Shown piece after piece: positions 1 to 10,879 of a DNA stretch of 64,000 nucleotides (positions are counted from its first letter, which is position 1; each line of letters starts with the position of its first letter). The stretch lies in assembly GCA_000499405.2 (NCBI GenBank), contig HG738138.1, positions 12,215,208 to 12,279,207 on the forward strand, in the 5' to 3' direction. The notes under the pieces are model-generated. The model searched no databases. It saw nothing but the letters and a program-made list of their open reading frames with translations, and was not told where the DNA came from. This DNA is from Onchocerca volvulus. Taxonomy: Eukaryota; Nematoda; Chromadorea; Rhabditida; Onchocercidae. Both the position numbers and the translations under genes were made by a program.

Positions 1-775
1 CCAACTATCAAACAAAATTAAATCCAGAACGATAAATTGTAGCATTTTCGACCCATAAATTCCACTGATCACGTATCACGATACCCAAGTTTCATATCAG
101 CTACTATAGTTGGTTTGGGGAAGAGTTTATTAATTGATTAAATACTCAAACTTTATATAATCATATATTACAGAAAATTTGGAACATTCCACTACATTTA
201 GATCTACTCTGTTCTTCCCCATTTGATTATGCATAAATAGATCTAGAGTTCCCTTGAAATACACCACAACTGATTTGCCGGAAGCAATTCAGATTTCATT
301 ACAATTCAGTGATCACTCAAGCCTCGATGAATGGTAACCAAAACTTGAACACTTGTGTAAATCTGACGTTAAGTGACTAATCTATCATTTCTGCTTGTTA
401 TTTTGTTATTTCATTCCTTTTAATATATTTGACCACAACATAATTCATTTAATGCCACCTGTATTGATGAAGATGTTTCAGTCGAAAAAAAAAAAAAGAA
501 AGCTTTGGTGTCAATTACAGCTCCTTTCAATAACTTATTCTGTCATTGTCTCACTGCATTTTTCTAAACCATATTATGCGGAAATCCTGTTATCTGGCAC
601 TAACGCTTTATTTCAACACAACTTTGATTGTTGACAATTTTCTATGTATTGATTCTGAGTGAACAAATAATGATTGTATACTTTATAAAATAATAAAAAT
701 ATCAATTTAGTGATACCTTTGAAAACAAGCTTGTAATAATTAAAAACAACGCTTACAGGAATTAGAAACAACACT
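1..775. other. Region 3' of rpl-18
   Basis: AT-rich sequence beyond the rpl-18 stop codon. I see no recognisable exon or repeat. The ORF at 395-634 includes a poly-Lys run from an A tract and is not convincing. Confidence 0.5.
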
Positions 776-1955
776 TTAGTTCCTGTAGCCACGCGACTTT
801 CTACGTCCACGAGCCTGAAACATATTATTTGTAACAAAAGAGACAAAGAATACTCAAAATGCTGAATCCTATATTGTTCAAGCCGAGTACAAAGAATTGC
901 CAGTTTCTTTGCATATATAAAAAGCCTTCAAGTAAAAATAACATCTTGAAAAGGAACTTACGCGTTCGAATTTGCGTCCCTTAGAACGAACAAGCGGTTT
1001 AGTGTGACTGTGCGGTACACCTGGTGCTGGGCCAAAATGTCTTTCAGCCAAACGATGTTTCCGTGGTCCTTGCAAAAGGCAAGTATTTTCTCCACGTGGT
1101 GCGCGCAGTGCGAGTTGATCGAATGTAATTATTTCACCACCCGCTTTAATTATCCGAGCACGTGCTCCTTTAGTCACATGTAACGCAGCAACCTAGAAAA
1201 TTTGTTGAATAAACTATTAAGTTACCACTCACAAATGACGATCTATGAAGAGAGCAGATATCTTCAGATTACTGATATCACATACATTAAAGTTTCAACT
1301 AATTATCTCTTCCAAAACAACATAATGAGCGATATGTAACAGAGCGTGAAATGAACTATTTATGAAACGAACCGTAAGCTTGGGTATTTCGAAGATTCGA
1401 TTATCATCCGTGATCGTTCCAACTACCACTGCTATTTTCTTCATATTATCACCTCTTTTCATGTAACGTATCAAACGAGCAACTGACATAGGTGGACGAT
1501 GGCGACGGGCCATCATTAACCTTTTGGTAATAATACTGTTGAATTTCTCACCAGTTCTCCGAGTCAGATATTTATATAACTAAATTATCGAAAAAAGATA
1601 TTAATTATTAAGGTCATTAAACCATTCACAAACTCATCTCTTAACGAAATGAAACTATAGACTAGGCAAGTTAGCAGCTAACTTATTATAAGTAGCTTAC
1701 TTATTGGCATTTCGCTTAACAGAGTAAAAGAAACAAAATCATTGACTTAACAATATCCAAAATCGATTTCAAACAGTAAAAACACTAATATCCAAACGAT
1801 TAAAAACTACAGATTTTCTAGCACGATTTCGAGAAGAAAGTAACATCGAGTATATAACATCAACATACCTTAACTAGAACTCGAAGGTATGGATCCTCAC
1901 TTTTTGGCGCTTTACGCCGAACTTTGCGATCATATTTATGATTTATATCAACACC
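776..1955 (-). CDS. rpl-18: 60S ribosomal protein L18 (eL18), four coding exons seen
   Basis: Structural protein of the cytosolic large ribosomal subunit. Exons on the minus strand are 1955-1869, 1579-1373, 1192-962 and 814-776. All junctions are phase 0 with GT..AG borders, and the stop codon is TAA at 778-776. The translation follows the eL18 family from end to end: [14 protein letters not shown], then RTGEKFNSI, then [18 protein letters not shown], then [17 protein letters not shown], then [20 protein letters not shown], then [18 protein letters not shown] at the C-terminus. The exons give 187 residues; one Met brings this to 188, the usual family length. The first exon starts exactly at the codon after Met, so ATG must lie alone in an upstream exon. 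A candidate ATG followed by a gtaattt donor is at 2316-2314. The gene is divergent from the Aly/REF gene. Confidence 0.96.
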
Positions 1956-2313
1956 CTGCAAATATATATGACACTTGCAATAAACCGAACTTAATTTTGG
2001 TAGTTAATTCTATTTGGCACTGGACCATGATTTTATCGGAAATAGCATAAAACTAAAGGCTGAGAAGAAGAATTTAGCGTGATTTCACATCTTAAACAGT
2101 TTCAAACAATCATTTTTGTAACCCAAAAAATTCCGCTCAACACTACCATAAATTATTCAAGCATTGTAAAGCTATTTTCTATCTCACTTCCGAACACCGC
2201 TACATTATCTGTTTCCATATGCTGCCATGAAAGGGATGCATTAGCTTATAAGAACTTCAAAAACTAACTAGATTTCTAGAAAAATCCAATAAATTTCACA
2301 AAACAAAAATTAC

Positions 2314-2316
2314 CAT
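2314..2316 (-). other. rpl-18: Candidate start-codon exon of rpl-18
   Basis: The first recognisable rpl-18 exon opens with the Gly that follows the initiator Met in this family, directly after a CAG acceptor. The ATG must therefore be spliced on from upstream. On the minus strand, ATG at 2316-2314 is followed by gtaatttttg, a usable donor. Other ATG-gt pairs exist nearby (around 2025 and 2146), so this choice is a guess. Confidence 0.3.
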
Positions 2317-4033
2317 TTCTAATATCGGACTTCTGCTCTTGCAGTAAACCCTGACTGAAAAGAATAGATTTATTCACATAGAAAGAATTACATGGAAAAT
2401 GTATAAATTACATATATGATTCGGATAAAAATTCCAGAAAAAACACTGTCCTTGTTTCAACCTTACTTAAGGCTAAAATATTCTCGGACAGTCTATTCAA
2501 TGGATGGTAAATTTCGATCTTCACTCTAAATAAAATGAAATGTTTCCGGACGACACCGAAATTCTCTCCCGTCCTAGATGGACTATACCGCTCGGCATAT
2601 ACAGTGCTCGGAATCCCAAAACTTCAGGAATTGATCAGCGGATTTCCCCAAGCATTTCCGTCAAACCAGCCAAAATAGTAAGTAGGATTATGGCATCTAC
2701 ATGGAAAGGTGGAACGTCCAGTAAGTTACACATCCGTCACGCAAAACGTACCACTGTAGAACAACAAATGGAACAAAAACAACTAAGTCCCAAGTGTCAT
2801 CAACTGCCATCCACAGCACTTCAGAAAAATGAATAATCCTATCATTTCCAGTAAGACAGAACAAAGGATCTCTATGTCACCATCTCTGCTACAATGACCA
2901 GTTTCATTTTGAAAAAATTTAGGTCCCAAAAGCAATGTATGCATTGCGCTATTCCTTTCACGCTTGTTCCATGAACAAACGTTACGTAGACAACGTGAGT
3001 AGCATTAGATGTTTGCGGACTGCTTTGTCGTTATTAAAGGGGATGAGCTTTCAACTTTAAGATGAAAGAAGAGAGGGAAGAACTAAGGATGATTTTCTGC
3101 TCAATGAAGATGTTACAAGTAAATTAGAATGAACCGAAAGTATAAAATACTATCTGTGAAAATGAATATTCTTCCCAAAATTGCAAGTCCTTTCTTCAAT
3201 CAATATTTTTTGCTGCTTTTTTCTTTTTAATTCATTAAGATTCCGAAACTTAAATACGAATAGGGAAATCGTCAACAATGATTCATATATTCGGATGACC
3301 GGCACAATCCAGCCATTCCATTACATATCGTAGCATTTAATGGTAACTTGAACTCTCAGAAAAGATAATTGATGAGATTATTGGTCATATCTCGTAGATT
3401 ATCAGAAATATACGGATCGATTATTTTACGCGTTTAGTGTTTTCGCGTAATCTTCCTTTTTTCGAAGATTAGTAAGGGCTGAATTTGTTGCAGCAACGAT
3501 CACCGTTGGATGACCTTTTTATTTCATCTGACTCCACGATTACATTGAAAGACGACAGATATACTGTAGTTTAGTTTTGATTTTGAAGAAAACTAAAGAT
3601 TGCTACGATTAAAAATGCAGTGGTTTAGAGATCGAGAATTGTAAAATAACACAGCATTGAAGAGAGGACAGAGATTATTGCAATTTTCAAAATACATTTT
3701 TGTTACAGTTTGGCGACTAGATAAGCATATACGAGTTATCATGATAGCTGCGGGACATTAAACATGTCGTCAGAATAGTGATTCGTACGTGAATAGGTCT
3801 GTGGATCGGTTAGAATCTTTTAAATGGAACTTTTGTTGGAAGCGGGATGTTTCGGAATTTTCGTGAGATTTCAGTAGATTATTTGCTTTGCGCCAGAGAT
3901 TTCATGATTTCCTTATTCTTTTACATTTTCCTTCTTTTTATAGGAATGTTAGAAGTTTGAAAATAGCACGTTTACATTTTCCTTATTTTTGTTGGAAATG
4001 TTCTTTTCAAAGTTAACGGTAAAACAATATTTT
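2317..4033. other. Divergent intergenic region between rpl-18 and aly
   Basis: About 1.7 kb that must carry the promoters of rpl-18 (leftward) and the Aly/REF gene (rightward). Apart from the doubtful ORF at 2540-2836, I see no gene, repeat or clear core-promoter motif in it. The sequence is AT-rich with scattered short T runs. Confidence 0.5.
2540..2836 (+). CDS. Doubtful 98-residue ORF upstream of rpl-18
   Basis: An uninterrupted ORF in a stretch that is visibly richer in G and C than its surroundings. The product is hydrophilic and basic, with no motif I recognise, no signal peptide and no membrane segment. It lies on the opposite strand in the rpl-18/aly divergent region. Chance, a 5' exon of an unseen transcript, or a relic of a gene are all possible. 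Confidence 0.15.
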   Translation: MFPDDTEILSRPRWTIPLGIYSARNPKTSGIDQRISPSISVKPAKIVSRIMASTWKGGTSSKLHIRHAKRTTVEQQMEQKQLSPKCHQLPSTALQKNE

Positions 4034-4036
4034 CAG
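4028..4036 (+). promoter_or_regulatory. Probable trans-splice (outron) acceptor of the Aly/REF gene
   Basis: A tattttcag acceptor ends 34 bases before the ATG at 4071, with no upstream coding exon in evidence. In nematodes such a site close to the start codon usually receives a spliced leader. It could equally be the acceptor of an intron in the 5' untranslated region. Confidence 0.45.
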
Positions 4037-4070
4037 GTATTTTGCGGGATTCCGGTAGCTGATATACGAA

Positions 4071-6444
4071 ATGAGTTTAGTTAATTTATCCTTGGATGAA
4101 ATTATCGCACGCCAAAAAGTATTTTTTCACATACTTTTTTTGTTTATTTACATAAAGAACCGCGGTGATGGTTTTATCACATTTCTTTTTTACGTGGAAA
4201 AAGGGCATTGTAATTTTGTTTCCTTGATTTTTTCCGGACAAAAACGCGTGATTTTTGTTGCACTGATTGTTTTGGTTGGAAAAAGAAAAAACAGACATAA
4301 TGTAATTAAATTTTATGATTGCTTCTTTTATTTTCTTTTTAAATCTTACTTCTCATTCATAGTTTCACTTCTACTGCCTGTTTTAATTAAAATCCCATTG
4401 ACTTGAGTGAAATACTGGATCCCTTTTCAGCGAACGGATAAAAAAACAAATGGTTCTGTCAGTCGTTTCCGTAACATCAAAAAAAAAAAGGAATATGCTC
4501 CGGAATATACCGCTACCAATTTGGCTTTCACCAGACCGGAGGCAAGTTTACTAGTAATTCATAATTTTGTTGCTCTTAAAATACTAATCTTGCCATTTTA
4601 TATACCATATATTCTCGAGCACTCAACCAAATGAGATATTTGAAAATTAGTGAGCCTGGTATTTGGAAGTTGTTGAAGAATTCGATAAAAAGTTATGGTT
4701 TTTGTCTTTTTGTTATACTTTTACAATTTAAGTGCTATTGCCTTATATCGTTACTCTGTTAAAATGGCATATATCACTTCATCGAGGGATGTTTTAAGTG
4801 GTTACAACTGAAAGTAAAATATGCTATGCTTTGCTACATTTTGGAAATAAGCAGTCTTATTGAATGGTTGTTGGTTTTTCACTAACGACTCATGGGGGAT
4901 AATGAGCATTTATTTTCTTTTTTCATGCATGGTAGTATTGCTGATCATTTCATAATTTTGCAGGATGTACCGTCAGGTAAATGGGACCATAGTGGCTTTG
5001 AAGAGATGTACGGTCATGGGTCTGGCGATGGACCACTTCCAGCACCGGAACGTAGTGGGAAATTCAACCGTGTTGATTTAGCGAGAAAAGTGCGACTTCA
5101 CATCACAAATCTGGCACCAACGGTTAATTCAGCTGACCTCAATGTATGTTTTGATGACGTAAATAGAAGTGAGCAGTGTTATGATCTAAGTTCAGATTGT
5201 TATGTGGTGGTATGGTTTGAAGTTGAGGTCATTATGTGATAATCTAGCGCAGTACCAATCATTACGAAATATGACACACACATCCTTTTTGGGGCACTTG
5301 GTGGAATGGTTTGACGTTGTGATTTCTTTCGGGATTTGCTGTTTAGAATTGTATGAAGCACTGTTTGATGAACTGGATATGGTTGGTCGTCCTAATATGA
5401 TAATGCCAATTTTGTCTTTATAGGACATTTGTTTTCGAATTTTCAGTTTGCTTCCAAATAGCGACATTTGATTTATTTTGTTATGAAATAGATAAGACAA
5501 CGGTTTGATCTTGCAGGAACTTTTCGAGGAGTATTCGATCCACTCAGCCACTGTTAATTACAATGAAATGGGAGAGTCAGTTGGTACAGCTGATGTTGTG
5601 ACTGATCGAATTACCGCTAGAGAAATTATCGCCAATTTAGATGGTGTTGCACTTGATGGTAAGTGAAATAATCATTTTAGTTTTGACATGACTCTGTGGC
5701 GTATTCCATTTCTTTTTTCTTTTTTAGTGAAATTTGCGGTATTTAGAGTAAACTTATTATTGTGACTATAGCAAAAAGCTCTTCGATACTTTGGTGATGT
5801 GCATTGCAACATGATGAAATTTGAATTATTCAGTCGTATTCATTAAACGAGAATCACTAATGACCTTTGTCACTCAGCTAATTTATTCATTAATTTTGCA
5901 TCATCGTAAGTGGAAGTTATATTTTATAGGTGAAGTTATGGCCTTTCATATGATCGACGACCAGGCTGTACCGATTAACCGTAATGTTCGTATTAAGGAT
6001 CGTTTGAGTTTTCGAGAACATTCACGGGGTATAACTAAGAAGCGACTGCCGAAGCGTACGGTAAGAAGATTTTTATTAGACTTTACGAGTTTTTAGCTGC
6101 TGGAATAAACTAAGCGGATGTGCTGATTGGATAATATAGTCAGCTAGAAGATTGCTTTGGATGGCCAAAAATTGGCTCTTCAGATGTGTTTTAAGTCATT
6201 TGTAGTAGATAATATGATGGGGAAGTGAATGCTCCCGTAATTCCCCTGAAAGGTTTTTGTTCCAAATTAATGATTTCCATTTGCAGTGTGTACTTAAAAT
6301 ACTTTGTAGTTCACTGAGACCAACAATCGTCGTAAGAATCGTTCAAAACGTTTGCAAATGACAGACGAAGAACTGGATCGAGAGCTCGAAGAGTATATGA
6401 ATAAGCGTAGCCAGAAGCAAAATGAGCAGAAAATGGAGATCTGA
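4071..6444 (+). CDS. aly: Aly/REF mRNA export factor (THO complex subunit 4 family), complete
   Basis: RNA-binding adaptor that links the TREX complex and the UAP56 helicase to spliced mRNA for nuclear export. Exons are 4071-4118, 4431-4541, 4964-5143, 5517-5658, 5930-6060 and 6310-6444. The joined frame is 249 codons ending in TGA (248 residues, close to human ALYREF). Residues 5-14 (NLSLDEIIAR) match the N-terminal UAP56-binding motif, and MTDEELDRELEEYM near the C-terminus matches the C-terminal one. The central RRM runs from VRLHITNLAP (RNP2) to GESVGTADVVT (RNP1) and on to LDGVALDGEVMAFHMI. A basic Arg/Lys stretch follows the RRM. Exon 2 ends in a GC donor (AG|gcaagt) rather than GT. A trans-splice-like acceptor lies 34 bases upstream. 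Nematodes often have several aly paralogues; which one this is cannot be told from here. Confidence 0.95.
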
Positions 6445-7646
6445 TTTTTTATTTTCTTTAATTTTTTGTTTCCTTTAGTAATATCGCCCTTTAACTTGAT
6501 TTTAAAATGAACGAAGAGCCTAATTTAATCTTAGACTGTTGTACATATACGTTCCATTACTTATTATTACGAAAAGAATTAAGAGACGGGAGGGAGAAGG
6601 TGGGAAAGGGGAAGAAAGGAACAGTAGACATAGGTTTACGTTTATCCATAATGTTTGAAGTGATATTTGTGGGAAAGAAGAATACACTAATTTGGATAGA
6701 AATATTTAAAAAACTTTTTTTTTAGACTAACTTTCTAAGAAATTCATTAAGTGAACTATTGATCACCAATTCATTTCATCATGTATCTTTATAGTTATCT
6801 TGACCCAAGAAGGATGAAGTAACATGCATTTGAAGTGTCGAGATTATTTCGTAAATAGTCGAGTTTTTTTTTTTTTTTCTTTTTTCGCCTTAAACAATTC
6901 ACGAAAATTTGGTTTGTTTTTTTGTATGAAATGATGCTTTACGGTAAAAACTTTTATGTCCTTGTCCCATACTGTTTTGTTTTTTTTTTTCTTTGTTTTT
7001 GATATTTTTTTGTTCAAGAATTTCAATTTCATTTTCATTATTTTTATTTTTATTCAGATGCATTACTTTTTTTCTGATATTTGTTTAGATATATTTCACT
7101 TTTATTTAGAATTTTTATTCGATATTAAAACTCCATCTCTTCTGTTGGCTATGAGATATAGTTATGTCTCAATCCTATGGAAACTTGTTTTTTTTTTTTG
7201 AACTGATTACTAAGATCAGTGTGCTTATCACTAATCGTGTTACTTAATGTTCCAGTTGTTTGATTGTTGCTTGTTTTTTAGAATATTGCGACTATTTCAT
7301 TGTCCCTTACCTCGTTCATTCTGATCCGTTGTTCGGCTTTTTTTTTTTTTTGCATTGAGCTGTGTTCTTAAGATTACTGAAATGAAGAGTTTCATTTTAC
7401 CACTGTTATGTTATTCTTTTCGGCATTTTATTCGTATTTCTTCGTCGTTCAGTGATTCATTCATTAAATGAAATTTTGTTGAAGACAATTCTGGGTATTT
7501 TACACTTGTCAAACGGTTTTTTATGGATTATTAATTTAAGTTTTTGTCACTAGAAGTTTCAAGCAGACCATTATTTCTCACTGTAGGCTTGGGTTCTATG
7601 AACTTTCCGTGTAATGCATTCAGAAATTTCATATTTGCATGGTTGA
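6445..7646. other. Intergenic, poly-T rich
   Basis: Between the Aly/REF stop and the next gene on the same strand. It holds repeated T runs of 10-15 bases (6865-6878, 6979-6990, 7188-7199, 7339-7351) and no convincing coding sequence. The ORFs here encode Phe-rich translations of the T runs. Confidence 0.6.
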
Positions 7647-10600
7647 ATGGAGAGATGGTATATGGAATTTGTTGATATTGAGGGAATGGAGCTATTTATG
7701 AGCGGATTTGTGGTAATGGTTTATGACGATCGACTCTATATGAGAAAGGATAATATACAAGCTCTTTCTGCAATAAATAGAGTAAAAGGTATTTGGCGAG
7801 CCCTAGTTATTGAAAATTTAGCTCATGGTTTAGAGTGTGAGCGAATCCTGAAGGTCATACTTTTAAATATTAATGCGGATTATTGTTAATTGTAATAAAA
7901 AATGATATTGATATTTTCGGATTATAAGATTATCGTGAAATTGATCATCATTTTGTATTTTGATTGAAATTTTACCAAATGATATTGAGGTTTTCTAGAT
8001 TTCGAGCGTATCATTTGGTTCGATTTTGCCGGATGACTTTAACTCCATTGCATTTGAATGTGTGAAAAAACTAGTTAAGGTTAATTTTTTCTCAAAAGAA
8101 AGTTGTGTATCAAGGATAAGACAAATAGAGGGGTCCGAAATATTAGCTTCAAACAAGAAAATTATACTTTAGGAATTATCGTGTGCTTCCGAGCAGTCAT
8201 CATCAATCTTGTCAGCAAAATGTGATGGCAATAAACGATCGACATTATTTAATAACTTTCCATACATCGCTGTATATTTTACCAATGATGATACATCCGA
8301 TGCACTTTCTCCTTCATTGGTATTTCAGTTGTGTGTATATTTCGTTTCATCTAGTCGAGTTTCTCGATCATTTACAATACTTATCCCAACATTCGTAGTT
8401 CATGATGTGATTCATATTTCTGATAGCAGTTATGAGTAGTTCTCCAAGTAGTGCTTCTGTAACATCTAAGTCGCTTATCTCCTTCATTTTATGTTCATGA
8501 TTTCTGAATTTTCAGATTATATATTTTAGAGAAGCTTTGTTATCCTCACCAGTTTCGCGCAAGATTCATGGAGCGCAACGCGATTGCTTAGTAAAGTGTG
8601 TCCTATAATCTTGCCAGCTTTACGGCGTAGTGCGCAAGAATCGATGGGATATCTTAATATTATGTCGGTGAGTTCTTGTCTCATGCTTATTTGAAGTTGG
8701 TTTTCACTGCTCATCAATAGTAATTTTAATTACCATTTACGAAAATTACTTAATATGAAGTATAGAACTGCTCTTTTCATCTTATTTTGCTGTAGGATAC
8801 CAACAATTGGAAGATTTCTTTTTATTCTTGCTGCAACGAGGGAAACTTCAGAGATCTAACACTGGAAATGAGAGTATAGAAAGGATAGATTTAGTCACAC
8901 TTCATTTTAAATTAGTCCAACAAGCCTTAACAGTATTTGCACCATCACGAATATAAATCTCGGATAATATATTACATACTCTTACTCTTTGTCTTGGTTC
9001 ATTTTCCTATCTTACAGCTTTCAAGGGATGCTACTGAGTTACTTGAGGTCTTCCATTATGTTTTAACAAACAATTAACGAACCTATTTCATTGTAAGGTA
9101 CTGATTTCGTATGTTATGACATCACCGGTTGAAGATAACGACAATACTGATATCGAACTTCGTGCCAATTTTCAAATGTTGAAAAATTTTGTTGATACAG
9201 TGGTAGTAATGAATGAGATGTTACAAAGTAATATTCAACCGAAGTAAGTTTTCATACCATTGTGAATTGCCTAAACATAATATCCAGAAGATTTCTCTTA
9301 GTATTCGCTAAATTTATTCTGGGAGTCTTATCGCAGCGTAGTAGCAGTTGGATAAGTATGGGAACATGCTGTTTCGTATGGTCTTGAGATTTGATATTAC
9401 AAAATTGATATTAAAGCTCAAATTAGATTGGATAAGGTGTAACAATTGGCAGTTGATATTTTAAAATGATATATATTTACTGATAGGCAGCCATTAGTTA
9501 AAATTTTATGCAGTTTTTGCTATCAAGACAAACAATGTATTTTAATAAGATCATGCTGCGTGTATCTGACCGTTTTGATTTCAGAACAGCTCAATTTAGG
9601 TAGATAAAGCATTAACCATTTCCATATTTTTAACTATATTCTAAGTTTCTAAACGGTCTTTCATTTCTTCATTTTGCTTTTAATTGAAATATTTCTGTCG
9701 GTCCTGAATTTTTAGCATCGGAATGAAGTAAGCTATTATTTTGGAAATTGGGAATTGTGTTTTAGCTTGATGAAAGCTTGCGAATGTAAGGCATCTCCGT
9801 GGAGCTTATTCTGTAGTATATCTTACTATTGGAAGACACATTAATTTGGATAACTGAAGATATTCATCATAGGCTTTAAGCCACGTTATAGATAGAAAGA
9901 AGGGGAAAATTTTTTGGCGAGTTTAAATAATGCTGTATATAATATTTGTGGCATAGCTTATTTTGTGAAATTTAAACCATTATAATATCTAGTGAAGCAG
10001 TTAAATCCGCGCTTAAAATGGCTGTTGAATTCATGATTACCATACCGAATTATACCAATCCCTCTGTGATGAATAAAATGATCGTTGATCTCAATAGAAA
10101 CATTGAGCAGTTATCAACTAATTTCGCATTGATAAATTCGACAGTAATGAGCAATAAATATCAAGTAAGTTGTTTACTATGTAATTCAATTTCAAATCCT
10201 TGCTAGCACTACAAAAGAATTTTCAAAATATTGTGGGAAGGAAATCAGTTGCAATTTGATTTTCGTATTTACAGACGAAAACATCCAGTCAAACAGATGC
10301 ACATGTGATAGCTATTTCTCTTTGTGATCGGCTTACACGTCTCAATGGCATCGAAGGTATTGGAATTGTTTCACCATTATTTAAGTGATTTTTTTCAAAA
10401 TCTGCTATTTACCGTTATTGATGATGTTGGAAATGAGCAAGGGTTGTCTAGGAGAAAGAAATGAGTGAATCTAAAATACATTATTGTTAAATTATATGAA
10501 GAGTTTTTATTTACTTAACGTTTTGAAACATGTTTTCGTAAACATGTGATCACAAAGGATAATATTTATCCGATAAAAGGAGAAATTCCCAAATACTGTA

Positions 10601-10777
10601 CGCAAATTCAATTATTAAATGTTGCTGTTTTGTTAGAAAGATGGATTTTAGCAGTGATTTTCCAATAAATTTTATCTAATAAAAGAAAAATGATTAAGAA
10701 TTATTGAATTTGCCTTAGATAGGCTTATTCTTTCCAACAATTCTATGAACTATTTTTCAGAAGTCTCAAGAGCATAG
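7647..10777 (+). CDS. Uncharacterised multi-exon gene, predicted helical protein
   Basis: Family not recognised. A chain of exons with agreeing phases is visible: 7647-7853, 7999-8079, 8173 to about 8394, 8530-8590, 8796-8932, 9098-9243, 9993-10164, 10275-10356, and a probable last exon 10761-10777. The translation (about 370 residues) is rich in Leu, Val and Ile in amphipathic spacing, for example RYQQLEDFFLFLLQRG and HFKLVQQALTVLISYV. This suggests stacked helices such as an armadillo/HEAT-type fold, but that is inference. No signal peptide or catalytic motif is seen. The donor of the exon from 8173 is ambiguous (8394 or 8406). The start Met at 7647 is simply the first in frame, and there may be earlier exons. 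The end is also uncertain: a second open frame runs from 10763 to 10879. Confidence 0.6.
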
Positions 10778-10879
10778 CTGTAGTATCAAATCCGATGATT
10801 GCTGTTAATCAAAAAGTAATTGCAGAACAAAATAGAACATCAAATGTACTCGAAATTCGTATTGCTAGTTTTATGAAGT

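Noticed and set aside
5192..5551. 119-residue minus-strand ORF across the Aly/REF gene
   Set aside because: It overlaps Aly/REF exons and introns whose own frame is conserved; a shadow.
10763..10879. 38-residue open frame at the end of the uncharacterised gene
   Set aside because: Protein-like, but its phase does not fit the preceding exon (needs phase 2, exon ends in phase 1). Not put into the model, only noted as an alternative end.
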